Positions 32,895-44,595 of a stretch of DNA of 64,000 bases are shown in pieces. How positions within the stretch are numbered: position 1 is the first letter of the stretch; every line of letters starts with the position of its first letter. Where the stretch lies: assembly GCF_900116765.1 (NCBI RefSeq), contig NZ_UETC01000005.1, forward strand, positions 248,001 through 312,000, in the 5' to 3' direction. The DNA comes from Jannaschia seohaensis. GTDB taxonomy: Bacteria; Pseudomonadota; Alphaproteobacteria; Rhodobacterales; Rhodobacteraceae. The notes under the pieces were generated by a model. That model saw nothing but the letters and a program-made list of their open reading frames with translations, made no database searches and was not told the origin of the DNA. The position numbers were made by a program, and so were the translations under genes.

Positions 32895-33811
32895 AGCGCC
32901 TCGGGCGTGGCGACCGCCCGCTCATGCGCGCGGCCGGGGCCCGCGCCCACCAGCACCAGTTCCACCGCGTCGAACGCCTCCGCCAGCCAGCGCGTCAGCG
33001 CCAACGGATCGGCCCCGCCCGGCCCCTCGGTCGCATCCAGGATCATACGCGAGGGCGCCCAGACCGAGAGGTTGCCTTGGCGCAGCGCCCAGTCGAGCTC
33101 GGTCCGGCTGTCGATGACGACGCAGCGCGCGTCCCGCGCCGCAAGTTGCCAGGCCGCTTGTTCCAAGGCCAGCAAATCGATGCGGCGCTGGGCCAGTGGC
33201 GCGCCAGCGCGGGGCGGACTGAAATCGGGCGTGACGCAGAGGATCGCCGGGGCGTCGGCCGCGGTCAGCCGGTCGATCATTGCCGGCAGGCCGGGGGCCT
33301 CGGCCATGCCGGGCCCGAGCAGCACGACGCGCGGGCGCGGCGCCGCGCCCTCGAGCGCGGCTGTCTGCGGCGCGTCCGTGCGGGAGCGGACGATCTCGAT
33401 CCCCAGCACATGCGGGCCCCGGTCCAGCTTGTCGATGCGCACGAAGACGCGCGCGGCATGGGGTTGCCACAGGATCCGGGTGGCGATGCGTTCTGCAAGC
33501 GTTTCGAGCAGGTTGACCCGCTCGGCCTCCAGTTCCGCCGAGATCGCGTCGATCAGCGTGTCGTAACTCAGGATGCCGTCGACATCGTCATCTGCGACGG
33601 CTTCTGCATCGAGCGTAACCTCGCAGACGATGTCGAAGCGGATGCGCTGGGTGACGCCGCGCTCCTGCTGGAAGGCGCCGATCTCCACCTCGCGGATATG
33701 CTCGCGCAAGGCGATGCGGTCGCGCGGGGTCGCGGCAGGATCGGCTTCGGCCCGCGTCAGCGGGTCGGCGAAAGCCACGTCCAACGCGGCGCGGTCCGAT
33801 TGCGTCGTCAT
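32891..33811 (-). CDS. folB: dihydroneopterin aldolase with long C-terminal extension
   Basis: A 306-residue protein. Residues 35-140 form a FolB domain: LREHIREVEIGAFQQERGVT, a substrate Glu in VNLLETLAERIA and the catalytic-type Lys in RVFVRIDKLDRGP. FolB makes 6-hydroxymethyl-dihydropterin. Typical FolB is about 120 residues; here 160 more follow (PRVVLLGPGMAEAPGL through AVELVLVGAGPGRAHERAV), an alternating beta/alpha region I do not recognise. ATG 33811 follows GGGGAG; the frame's extra 60 codons upstream have no ribosome site. It leads the folB-folP-glmM operon. Confidence 0.85.
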   Translation of the reverse strand: MTTQSDRAALDVAFADPLTRAEADPAATPRDRIALREHIREVEIGAFQQERGVTQRIRFDIVCEVTLDAEAVADDDVDGILSYDTLIDAISAELEAERVNLLETLAERIATRILWQPHAARVFVRIDKLDRGPHVLGIEIVRSRTDAPQTAALEGAAPRPRVVLLGPGMAEAPGLPAMIDRLTAADAPAILCVTPDFSPPRAGAPLAQRRIDLLALEQAAWQLAARDARCVVIDSRTELDWALRQGNLSVWAPSRMILDATEGPGGADPLALTRWLAEAFDAVELVLVGAGPGRAHERAVATPEAL

Positions 33812-33905
33812 ATGGGCGGCTCCCCTGATGAACAGGCGCCCCAAAGCACGGACGGGCGGCAGGGGAAAGTCCCCCACCGCCCTTCCGATGCCGATCTGCG
33901 ACGCG

Positions 33906-34586
33906 TCAGGCGCCGGGGATGTAGCGATAGAAGAGGTGACGGCCGACGCGCGCCGTCTGCGGATAGACGGCGGCCCAATGGGGCTCGACATAGTCGGCGT
34001 GGTAATGGGTCGCGTCGTCGGTCAGCAGGCGGTCATGCCCATCGATCAGAAGGCGTGCGATCTTTCCCGCCCGCTCCCAGGCGCGGGGTTCGTCCACGAC
34101 CTCGGGCTGGCCGTCGCAGGTATAGCTGAACTGGCAGGCATGCAGCCGGCCGGTGCCCTGATTGACGACGCCGCAAATGGTGCTCGGATAGCGCGGGCTG
34201 TCGACGCGGTTCAGGATGACCTCGGCCACGGCGACCTGGCCTTCGACCGACTCGCCCCGCGCTTCGAAATAGATCGCTTCCGTCAGGCAGGTCCACTGCG
34301 CCCCGCCAGAGGCCGACGGCATCGCCGCCAGCTTGGCGGCGTCGATCTCATCGTCCTGGCGCGGAGCCCTGCCCCCCAGCAGGGGCGCCGCGCCGCGATC
34401 GCCAAAGAGGCTGCGCTTGGACTCGGACAAATCGGCCAGCGGAGCGGTCCGGTTCGAGAGCGCGCCGACGGCCACGGCCCCAGGCGCCGCGAGGCTGGCC
34501 AGCGTGGCCTGAGCCTTACTGGCGGTGGGGATGGAAAAAGAGATGAGGAGCGCAGCGGACACCGCACCGATGGCAGACTTGAACAT
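33906..34586 (-). CDS. SleB-type cell wall hydrolase (Hydrolase_2), exported
   Basis: A 226-residue protein with a signal peptide (MFKSAIGAVSAALLISFSIP, cleavage near residue 25) and a C-terminal SleB/CwlJ domain from about residue 95. WTCLTEAIYFEARGESVEGQ carries the catalytic Glu; VAEVILNRVDSPRYPSTICG, CQFSYTCDG and DDATHYHADYVEPHW complete the family pattern. In non-spore-formers these enzymes cleave peptidoglycan glycan strands as lytic transglycosylases, probably in wall remodelling. The middle part (35-90) looks disordered. Monocistronic. Confidence 0.87.
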   Translation of the reverse strand: MFKSAIGAVSAALLISFSIPTASKAQATLASLAAPGAVAVGALSNRTAPLADLSESKRSLFGDRGAAPLLGGRAPRQDDEIDAAKLAAMPSASGGAQWTCLTEAIYFEARGESVEGQVAVAEVILNRVDSPRYPSTICGVVNQGTGRLHACQFSYTCDGQPEVVDEPRAWERAGKIARLLIDGHDRLLTDDATHYHADYVEPHWAAVYPQTARVGRHLFYRYIPGA

Positions 34587-34775
34587 ATCGTGATCCGTCC
34601 CAACCGTTCCCGTACACGGCCTAGACGATCGGTCTTAGAGAACCATTACGATCGCCCCGGCCCGGGCGGTCGTCTGGCGTGGCATGGCCCGATCTTCAAC
34701 CGCTAGGGCCGCGCCCGGCTCGGCGCTTCGTGCGAATTTGCGCCGATCTTTGCCCATCAACGTGGCGAATCGGCA

Positions 34776-37307
<2,532 letters not shown>

Positions 37308-37413
37308 GGTGGGCGACTCCTTCGCGGGCGAAGCGTAGCACAGTGCTGCGCTGCGGCAACGGTGTCACGTCGACGTTACATGCCCCCAAATTGTATTCCA
37401 AATGGTGAATGTC

Positions 37414-37441
37414 CAGCCCGCTGCGTCGAGACGGCGGGCTG
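37414..37441 (-). terminator. hairpin between glyS and the PPDK-like gene
   Basis: A perfect 8-bp stem, CAGCCCGC (37414-37421) with GCGGGCTG (37434-37441), has a 12-nt loop. It lies about 50 bp after the glyS stop on the minus strand and has no T run. It may be a weak terminator or attenuator; the remaining 37308-37413 is AT-richer and probably holds the promoter of the PPDK-like gene. Confidence 0.35.
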
Positions 37442-37489
37442 TGGCAGGGATGCATGGAGGGCGCGGCGCGGAGCTCCGCCGGTCGCGCC

Positions 37490-39553
37490 TCAGGATCCGA
37501 TGCGGCTCAGATCGGCGATCTTGGCGCAGATCTGCACGATTTCCGACAGTAGATTGAGGCGGTTGCGGCGAAGAATGTCGGAGTCCGCATTGACCTGCAC
37601 GGCCTCGAAGAACGCGTCGATCGGGGCCCGCAGCGCGGCCAGCGCCTCCATGGCGGCCGGGTAGTTTTCCGCTTGCATCGCGGCGTCGATTCCAGGGCGC
37701 GCGGCGGCCAGCGCCTCGAAGAGCGCGCGCTCTTCGTCGGTCTCGGCCAGTTTGGGGTCGGCGCCGAAGCTGTATTCGACCCCGTCCTTCTCCTCGGCCT
37801 GGTCGAGAATGTTCTTCGCCCGGCGGTAGCCCTGGATCAGGTTTTCCCCGTGATCCGTGCCGAGGAAGGCGTTCAGCGCCCCGGCCCGTGCGGTCAGATC
37901 CGCCAGGTCGTCCGTCCGGTCGCCGGTGAGACAGGCGTCGATCACGTCGTGACGGATGCCCTCGTCGCGGAGATGGACCTTGAGACGGTCGTGGAAGAAG
38001 GAGAGGAGGTCGGTGGCATCCGCACTGGCATTGCCCTGACCGATGATGGGGATCAGTCGCAGAGCGAGCGCGTTCTTTTCAACCAAGCGGATCACGCCCA
38101 GGGCGGCGCGCCGCAGCGCATAGGGATCCTTCGACCCGGTTGGCTTCTCGTCGATGGCCCAGAAGCCGGCGAGCGTGTCCAGCTTCTCGGCCAGAGCGAC
38201 GGCGACGGAGACCGGCGCGGTGGGGACCTCGTCGCTCGGGCCCTTCGGGGCCCAGTGCTCCTCGGCGGCGGCGGAGACCTCGGGCGGCTCGCCCGCGGCT
38301 TCGGCGTATTTGCGACCCATATAGCCCTGAAGCTCGGGGAACTCGTAGACCATCTCGGAGCTGAGATCGGCCTTGGCCAGCCGCGCGGCGCGCTCCGCCA
38401 TGTCGGGATCGGCGCCGACCAAGGGCGCGATCTCGCGGGCGAGGGCGGCGATGCGTTCGATGCGCTCGCGTTGACTGCCCAGCTTCGCATGGAACGTGAC
38501 GTTCGACAGTGCGTCGAGCCAGGGCGCGGCCCAGTCGCCGCCCGCCGTTGCGATCCGCAAATCGTTCTCCCAGAAGAACTTGGCGTCGGCGAGCCTGGCC
38601 GAGAGCACGCGGCTGTTGCCGTCGAGGATCGTCGCGCCGTGGTCGGGCGTCTCGCGGTTTGCGACGGTCACGAAATGGGTGATGCGGCCATCCTTGGCGC
38701 GGCCCGAGAAGAATTTCTGATGCTCCTTCATCGAGCTGCGCAGCACTTCGGGCGGCAGGTCCAGGAAGTCCTCGCCGATGCGGCCCATCAAGACCACCGG
38801 CCATTCGACCAGCCCCGCGACCTCGGCCAGGAGGCCCTCGTCCTGGACGATCTCCAACCCGGCGGCGAAGGCCTGATTGCCCATGTCCTGGCGGATATGC
38901 TCGGCGCGTTCCTCGGAGGACAGGACCACGAAAGCGCGCTTCAGCTTGGCTTCGTAATCGTCGAAGGAGGTCACGCGGAAGGGCTCCGGCGCCATGAAAC
39001 GGTGGCCCTCGGTCACGTCGGAGGCCTGGATGCCGTCGATGTCGAGCCGCACCACCTGCGCCCCTTCCTCGTCGGTCAGGATACAGAGGATGCGGCGCAG
39101 CGGGCGGACCCAGCGTAGGCTGCCCGCGCCCCAACGCATCGATTTGGGCCAGGGGAAGTCGCGTATCGTCGCTTCCAGCACCTCGGCCACGATCTGCGCG
39201 GCGGGGCGGCCGGGGGTGGTGATCTTGGCCACCAGGAACGTGCCCTTCTTCGACTCCTCCTCGGTCAGGTCCTCGCGGGCGAGGCCGGTGGAGCGGAGAA
39301 AGCCCTCGATCGCCTTCTCGGGCGCGTCCACCCGGGGGCCGCGGCGTGTCTCGCTGGTGGTCGGGCTCTCGGCCGTCAGGCCCTGGACCGACAGCGCCAG
39401 ACGGCGCGGCGTGCAGTGGGCGACGGCGCCCGCATAGGTCAAGCCGGCCTCGACGAGGCCATCGGTCATCCGCTGCTTTAGGTCGGCGGCGGCGCGGCGC
39501 TGCATGCGGGCGGGGATCTCTTCGGAGAAGAGCTCGATCAGGAGGTCGGGCAT
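37490..39553 (-). CDS. glyS: glycine--tRNA ligase beta subunit
   Basis: A 687-residue subunit of the alpha2beta2 glycyl-tRNA synthetase, cytosolic. The start MPDLLIELFSEEIPARMQRR, the HD-like region GDWAAPWLDALSNVTFHAKLG, and the C-terminal anticodon-binding helices are as in other GlyS; length is typical. The ATG directly follows the TAG of the DUF6446 gene. Its partner glyQ lies 2.1 kb away on the same strand, separated by an FkbM gene, a plus-strand nitroreductase and DUF6446. Confidence 0.96.
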   Translation of the reverse strand: MPDLLIELFSEEIPARMQRRAAADLKQRMTDGLVEAGLTYAGAVAHCTPRRLALSVQGLTAESPTTSETRRGPRVDAPEKAIEGFLRSTGLAREDLTEEESKKGTFLVAKITTPGRPAAQIVAEVLEATIRDFPWPKSMRWGAGSLRWVRPLRRILCILTDEEGAQVVRLDIDGIQASDVTEGHRFMAPEPFRVTSFDDYEAKLKRAFVVLSSEERAEHIRQDMGNQAFAAGLEIVQDEGLLAEVAGLVEWPVVLMGRIGEDFLDLPPEVLRSSMKEHQKFFSGRAKDGRITHFVTVANRETPDHGATILDGNSRVLSARLADAKFFWENDLRIATAGGDWAAPWLDALSNVTFHAKLGSQRERIERIAALAREIAPLVGADPDMAERAARLAKADLSSEMVYEFPELQGYMGRKYAEAAGEPPEVSAAAEEHWAPKGPSDEVPTAPVSVAVALAEKLDTLAGFWAIDEKPTGSKDPYALRRAALGVIRLVEKNALALRLIPIIGQGNASADATDLLSFFHDRLKVHLRDEGIRHDVIDACLTGDRTDDLADLTARAGALNAFLGTDHGENLIQGYRRAKNILDQAEEKDGVEYSFGADPKLAETDEERALFEALAAARPGIDAAMQAENYPAAMEALAALRAPIDAFFEAVQVNADSDILRRNRLNLLSEIVQICAKIADLSRIGS

Positions 39554-40078
39554 CTAGAGGCTGCCTTCGATGAGCGGTTGGAAGGTGTCACGGTCGGGAC
39601 AGGCCTCGCCGACGACCGTGCCGTCATAGGCCTTTTCGCCGCAATCGTTGAGCTGGTGCCAGGCCCAGCCGCGATCCGCGGTCAGCGCGACGATCCGGTC
39701 GACGCCGTAAGCCACGTTCTCATAGGCCACCGCCGCGCGCGCCTCGCCGGAGGCCAGCAGTGCGGCCACGGCTTCGGCGTCGAAGCAGTCGAACCAGGGC
39801 GGCGCGATGGTGGGGGCCGCGGTCTCGGGCACGTCGAAGCGGAGCGCGTCGAGGTCCAGGTCATGGGTGAAGCAGGCGCGAAAGCCCAGCGGCGAGGAGG
39901 TGGAGGCCACCGCCTGCACGTCCCGCGCAGGCAGGACCGTCAGATCGCCGCCCGCGGACAGGGTCAGCGTCACCGGCCCCTCCACCGGCGCGTAGAAGGC
40001 GCGGGTATTGGTGTACCAGATGCCGGCGCCGGCGAGGACGGCCGAAACGAGCAGCAGAATGGCGACGAGTTTGCCCAT
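39554..40078 (-). CDS. DUF6446 family membrane-anchored protein
   Basis: A 174-residue protein with one N-terminal helix (MGKLVAILLLVSAVLAGAGI) and an exported domain. That domain is marked by RACFTHDLDLDALRFDVPET, PPWFDCFDAEAVAALLASGE, and a C-terminal GWAWHQLNDCGEKAYDGTVV with VGEACPDRDTF. Four to five cysteines suggest disulfides. The family lies next to glyQ/glyS in Rhodobacterales, as here (stop TAG abuts the glyS ATG), but no function is known. Translational coupling with glyS is likely. Confidence 0.8.
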   Translation of the reverse strand: MGKLVAILLLVSAVLAGAGIWYTNTRAFYAPVEGPVTLTLSAGGDLTVLPARDVQAVASTSSPLGFRACFTHDLDLDALRFDVPETAAPTIAPPWFDCFDAEAVAALLASGEARAAVAYENVAYGVDRIVALTADRGWAWHQLNDCGEKAYDGTVVGEACPDRDTFQPLIEGSL

Positions 40079-40197
40079 AGGGCCTCCGGGGCGAGGAACG
40101 GGGGCGGGCTACACCAGGGGTCCGGGCGGGGCAAGCGAGGCTGGCGCCCTGGCGGGGCGCGGCGTAGGCTCGGGACCGCGATATCGGGAGGAGCGGG

Positions 40198-40878
40198 ATG
40201 GCGCGGCGGCAAGGCATGGATGTCCTGGAGCGGAGCGAGACGGTCACGGATGCGGAGATGCTCGCCCGGGCCGAGGCCGTGCGCGACCGGCTGCGGACGC
40301 GGCGGACCGTGCGGGATTACGCCCCGACGCCCGTGCCGCGCGCGGTGATCGAGGCCTGTGTGGCCGCAGCGGGGACGGCCCCCTCCGGCGCCAACCAGCA
40401 GCCCTGGCATTTCGAGGCGATCTCGGACCCCGTGCTGAAGGCCCGCATCCGGGAGGCGGCCGAGGAAGAGGAGAAGCGCTTTTACGGCGGCGGCGCCTCG
40501 CAGGAATGGCTGGACGCGCTGGGGCCGCTCGGGACCGACTGGCGCAAGCCGCATCTGACGGATGCGGCCTGGCTGATCGTCGTCTTCGCCCAGCGCTACG
40601 GCATCGGACCGGACGGGGCGCGGGTGAAGCATTACTACGTGCCCGAAAGCGTGGGGATCGCGTCGGGTATGCTGATCGCCGCGCTGCACGAAGCGGGACT
40701 GGCAACGCTGACCCACACGCCGAACCCCATGGGCTTCCTCCGCGAGTTGCTGGAGCGGCCGGAGAACGAGAAGGCGGTGATGATCGTCGCCTGCGGCCAT
40801 GCCGCGCCGGAGGCGGAGGTGCCCAAGGCGGCGAAGGTGAAGAAGACGCTCGGTGAGATCCTGGTGGTGCGGGAGTAG
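40198..40878 (+). CDS. nitroreductase-fold flavoprotein, iodotyrosine-deiodinase-like
   Basis: A 226-residue FMN enzyme. RRTVRDYAPTPVPRAVIEAC, GTAPSGANQQPWHFE and YVPESVGIASGMLIAALHEA are nitroreductase-family FMN and dimer motifs. The lid segment EEEKRFYGGGASQEWLD through GTDWRKPHL aligns with the Glu...Tyr...Lys triad that holds the zwitterion of halotyrosines in iodotyrosine deiodinases; THTPNPMGFLRELLERP is also typical of that subgroup. Reductive dehalogenation of a halogenated phenol or amino acid is plausible; natural substrate unknown. ATG 40198 follows GGGAGGAG. It is an isolated plus-strand gene between DUF6446 and fkbM. Confidence 0.82.
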   Translation: MARRQGMDVLERSETVTDAEMLARAEAVRDRLRTRRTVRDYAPTPVPRAVIEACVAAAGTAPSGANQQPWHFEAISDPVLKARIREAAEEEEKRFYGGGASQEWLDALGPLGTDWRKPHLTDAAWLIVVFAQRYGIGPDGARVKHYYVPESVGIASGMLIAALHEAGLATLTHTPNPMGFLRELLERPENEKAVMIVACGHAAPEAEVPKAAKVKKTLGEILVVRE

Positions 40879-40882
40879 GGGG

Positions 40883-40972
40883 GCGAGGGACTGCCGTCCC
40901 TCGCGCTCCCTGCTTCAAGGGGGCCGTGGGCCCCCTTGAAAATCCCCCCAGAGTATTTTCGGCCAGAAGAAG
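40883..40972 (+). repeat. composite palindromic repeat, copy 4
   Basis: Hairpin GCGAGGGA (40883-40890) with TCCCTCGC (40897-40904) is followed by a perfect 12-bp hairpin, TTCAAGGGGGCC (40914-40925) with GGCCCCCTTGAA (40929-40940), and the tail CCCCCCAGAGTATTTTCGG then CCAGAAGAAG to 40972. Almost the same second hairpin and tail occur at 20251-20308. It lies between convergent genes. Confidence 0.78.
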
Positions 40973-40988
40973 CAGGCGCGGCCGCGCT

Positions 40989-41701
40989 TCAGTGCCAGAA
41001 CAGGTTGACGTAAGGGCGGTCGATGGACTCGGCCCAGGCTTGGAGCGCTTGCAGGCGGGGCAGAAGGCGCGGGTAGTCGTGGCGCTCATGGGTCTCGACG
41101 AAGAGAGCGTCGATGCGCGCCAGGACGGGGTGGGCACGCAGAGCGTCCAGCAGATCCCACTCGGCGCCCTCGATGTCGATCTTCACCAGGGCGATGTCGC
41201 GATCGAGCCCGGCGAGGAAGGTCGGGAAGTCGATCACCTCGACCTCGACGCCGCCGGTCCCGCCGAGATCGTGGACGAGGCTGGCGGATTGGCTGTATTT
41301 GCCGGGGTTCTTCGCCAGATGCGGCGAGCGGTTCAGGGTGAGAATTGCGGCCTGCGCGCCCGCGGCCGCTTGATGCGCATGGACGTTGGGCAGGTCGGCG
41401 ATATTGGCGGCGAGCGTCGCGAACGTCTCCGGGTCGGGCTCGTAGGCGTGGACGGTGGCGCCGGTGGCGGCGAGGCGGCGCGTGACCGCGCCGACATTGG
41501 CGCCCAGATCCACCGCCACGTCGCCGGGCCCCATCGTCGCCAGCACCGCGTCGAAGGCGCCAGCGTGGCGGCGGCGCCACCGCTTGCGCAGCTTGCGGTC
41601 GAAGAAATGGCCCAGCGCGCCGGGCGCGCCCCGGCCCGCGTCCAGCAAGGTCTCCAGTGCCCCCTCGGGCCGCTGGGGCGGCATGGAGGGCAGGGGGCGC
41701 G

Positions 41702-41705
<4 letters not shown>
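40989..41705 (-). CDS. FkbM-family methyltransferase
   Basis: A 238-residue SAM-dependent methyltransferase. [20 protein letters not shown] is motif [21 protein letters not shown] carries the acidic end of strand 2, and [20 protein letters not shown] with [15 protein letters not shown] is the FkbM hallmark. FkbM enzymes methylate hydroxyls, often on sugars or polyketides; target unknown. The start is GTG 41705, overlapping the glyQ stop by 4 nt (GTGA), so it is translated with glyQ. An apparent longer frame upstream runs inside glyQ and is rejected. Confidence 0.85.
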
Positions 41706-42634
<929 letters not shown>

Positions 42635-42787
42635 CGGGGCCTCCGGATCGGTCGGCACCGCGTCTAGGGGGCAACACCTGAGGGGTCAACGGGGCGCAGC
42701 GCCCGGCGCCGAAAGAGCCGGGGGTTTCCCCGGCCTGCCTGTTGGGGAATCAATGTTGCCAATTGGTTTTCTCGGAGATTTCCCCGG

Positions 42788-44488
42788 ATGCGCGTCCTGT
42801 TTGCCCTTTGCCTCGCCCTCACGCTGCTCTCCGTGCCCGGAGCGCGCGCGCAGGATCGGGAGTTCTTCGTTCAGATCGAAGCGCATCCCGCGACCGATGT
42901 GGCCGAGCGCCGGGCCCGGGCCTATAGCGACCTGCTGCCCGACGTGAACGGCTTTCGGTTGGGCGGGGGGTGGCATGCCCTGACGCTCGGCCCCTATCCC
43001 GAGAGCGAGGCGCGCGCGATCCTGCGGCGGCTGCTGGGCGAAGGCCTGATCCCGCGGGACAGCTATCTGAGCGACGGGGGGACCTATGGGGAGCGGTTCT
43101 GGCCCCAAGGTCCGGTCGCGCCGCGCTTGCCGGTGCCTCCGGTCGCGGTCGCGCCCAGCGAGATCCCGGAGGAGACGATTGGCGAGGCGCGGCGGTCCGA
43201 GAGCCTCTTGAGCGGAGAAGAGCGGCGTGACCTGCAACGGGCGCTGGCTTGGTTCGATTACTACTCCGCCGGGATCGACGGCAGCTTCGGGCGCGGCACA
43301 CGCGGGTCGATGCTGGCCTGGCAGCGCGATGCGGGAGTGGAGCCGACGGGCGTGCTGACCACGCGGCAGCGCGCCCGCCTGCTGGCGGAATGGCGCGCGT
43401 CGCAGACCGCGCTGGGCTTGGGGCCGATCGAGAGCGCGGAGGCCGGCATTGCGCTGACCGGGCCGATGGGCCTGGTCAGCTTCGACCGGGTCGAGGCGCC
43501 TTTCGTCCACTACGTACCGAAGGACGACAGCGGCGTGCGCCTGTCGCTGATTTCGCAGCCCGGGGACCGGGCGACGCTGGCGGGTCTCTATGAGATCCTG
43601 CAGACGCTCGACGTGGTGCCGCCCGAGGGCGAGCGGACCAAGCTCCGCGACGGGTTCTCCATCCGTGGTGAGGCGCCAGGGCGGACCACGCAGGTTTCGG
43701 CGCGGCTCGAGGACGGGCACATCTTCGGCTACCTGCTGTCCTGGCCCCCGGCGCAGGACATGGCCGCGCGGCGCGCCTTGGCCGAGATGGAGAGCACGTT
43801 GCGCCGGATCGGGCCGCCTCTCAACCCGGACGAGGGTTTCGACCCGGCGGAGCAGAGCCTCGACATGGTCTCGGGCCTGGAGGTGCGGCGGCCGCTGCGC
43901 TCCGGCTCGGGGTTCTTCGTCGACGGGGCAGGGCGCGTGGCGACGGCGCAGGCCAATGTCGCGGGCTGCGGTCGGCTGACACTGGACCGGCTGCACGAGG
44001 CGCGGGTGGTCCATAGCGAGGCGGGGATCGCCGTGCTGGCCCCCGAGGGCGCGCTCGCCCCGCTGGAGGTGGCGCGGCTGGCGCCCCTGCCGGGGCGGTT
44101 GCGCTCGGCCGTGTCCGTGGGCGGCTATCCCTATGGCGGCGTGCTGGGGGCGGCGACGCTCAGCTTCGGGACGCTGGAGGATGTGCGCGGGCTCGACGGC
44201 TCTGACGCGGTGCTGCGCCTGTCGATGGAGACGCGGGACGGGGATGTGGGCGGGCCGGTCCTGGACATGTCCGGCCGCGTGACCGGCCTGCTGCTGCCCG
44301 CGCCGGTGAGCGATGCGACCGTGCTGCCTGCCGATGTCTCCTTTGCCGCCAAGGCCAGCGAGCTGGCCCGCGTGCTCGACGGCGCGGGCGTGACGCCACG
44401 CATCGAGGAGGCGGGCGGCATCCTCCCGCCGGAGGATCTGACGACGCGCGCGACCGGCATCACCGTGTTGGTGAACTGCTGGGAGTGA
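42788..44488 (+). CDS. exported trypsin-fold pseudo-protease with SPOR-like and peptidoglycan-binding domains
   Basis: A 566-residue exported protein: signal peptide (MRVLFALCLALTLLSVPGAR, cleavage near 21), a SPOR-like region (residues 25-90), a PG_binding_1 domain (about 140-205: LQRALAWFDYYSAGIDGSFG, RGTRGSMLAWQRDAGVEPTG), a middle domain, and a C-terminal trypsin-like fold (about 370-540). In that fold all three catalytic positions are replaced: the His site reads TAQANVAGC (Ala389), the Asp site reads EAGIAVL (Gly413), and the GDSGGP motif reads GDVGGP (Val487). It therefore looks like a wall-binding, non-proteolytic relative of the Rhodobacterales serine protease/peptidoglycan-binding family. 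ATG 42788 has GGAG about 11 nt upstream. Confidence 0.75.
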   Translation: MRVLFALCLALTLLSVPGARAQDREFFVQIEAHPATDVAERRARAYSDLLPDVNGFRLGGGWHALTLGPYPESEARAILRRLLGEGLIPRDSYLSDGGTYGERFWPQGPVAPRLPVPPVAVAPSEIPEETIGEARRSESLLSGEERRDLQRALAWFDYYSAGIDGSFGRGTRGSMLAWQRDAGVEPTGVLTTRQRARLLAEWRASQTALGLGPIESAEAGIALTGPMGLVSFDRVEAPFVHYVPKDDSGVRLSLISQPGDRATLAGLYEILQTLDVVPPEGERTKLRDGFSIRGEAPGRTTQVSARLEDGHIFGYLLSWPPAQDMAARRALAEMESTLRRIGPPLNPDEGFDPAEQSLDMVSGLEVRRPLRSGSGFFVDGAGRVATAQANVAGCGRLTLDRLHEARVVHSEAGIAVLAPEGALAPLEVARLAPLPGRLRSAVSVGGYPYGGVLGAATLSFGTLEDVRGLDGSDAVLRLSMETRDGDVGGPVLDMSGRVTGLLLPAPVSDATVLPADVSFAAKASELARVLDGAGVTPRIEEAGGILPPEDLTTRATGITVLVNCWE

Positions 44489-44493
44489 GCAGC

Positions 44494-44550
44494 GTAGGGT
44501 GGGCATCACCATGCCCACAACGGCGGTGGGCATGGTGATGCCCACCCTAC
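44494..44550. repeat. 25-bp perfect inverted repeat (REP-like)
   Basis: Left arm 44494-44518 starts GTAGGGTGGGCATCACC; right arm 44526-44550 is its exact reverse complement; the loop is 7 nt (AACGGCG). It lies between the convergent pseudo-protease and aspartic-protease genes. The GTAGGG(T/C)GGGC edge is shared with elements at 49586 and 54454. It may serve as a bidirectional terminator or mRNA stabiliser. Confidence 0.85.
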
Positions 44551-44595
44551 CGGATCGCCCGTGGACGGAAGAGCAGGCCTGGCGCGGCCCGCGCC

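Noticed and set aside
42686-44545. 619-codon open frame on the minus strand
   Set aside because: It is antisense to the pseudo-protease, whose signal peptide and domains are clear; the antisense product has no family features.
44494-44550. CRISPR-like repeats
   Set aside because: The palindrome occurs once here as an inverted repeat, without direct repeats or spacers.
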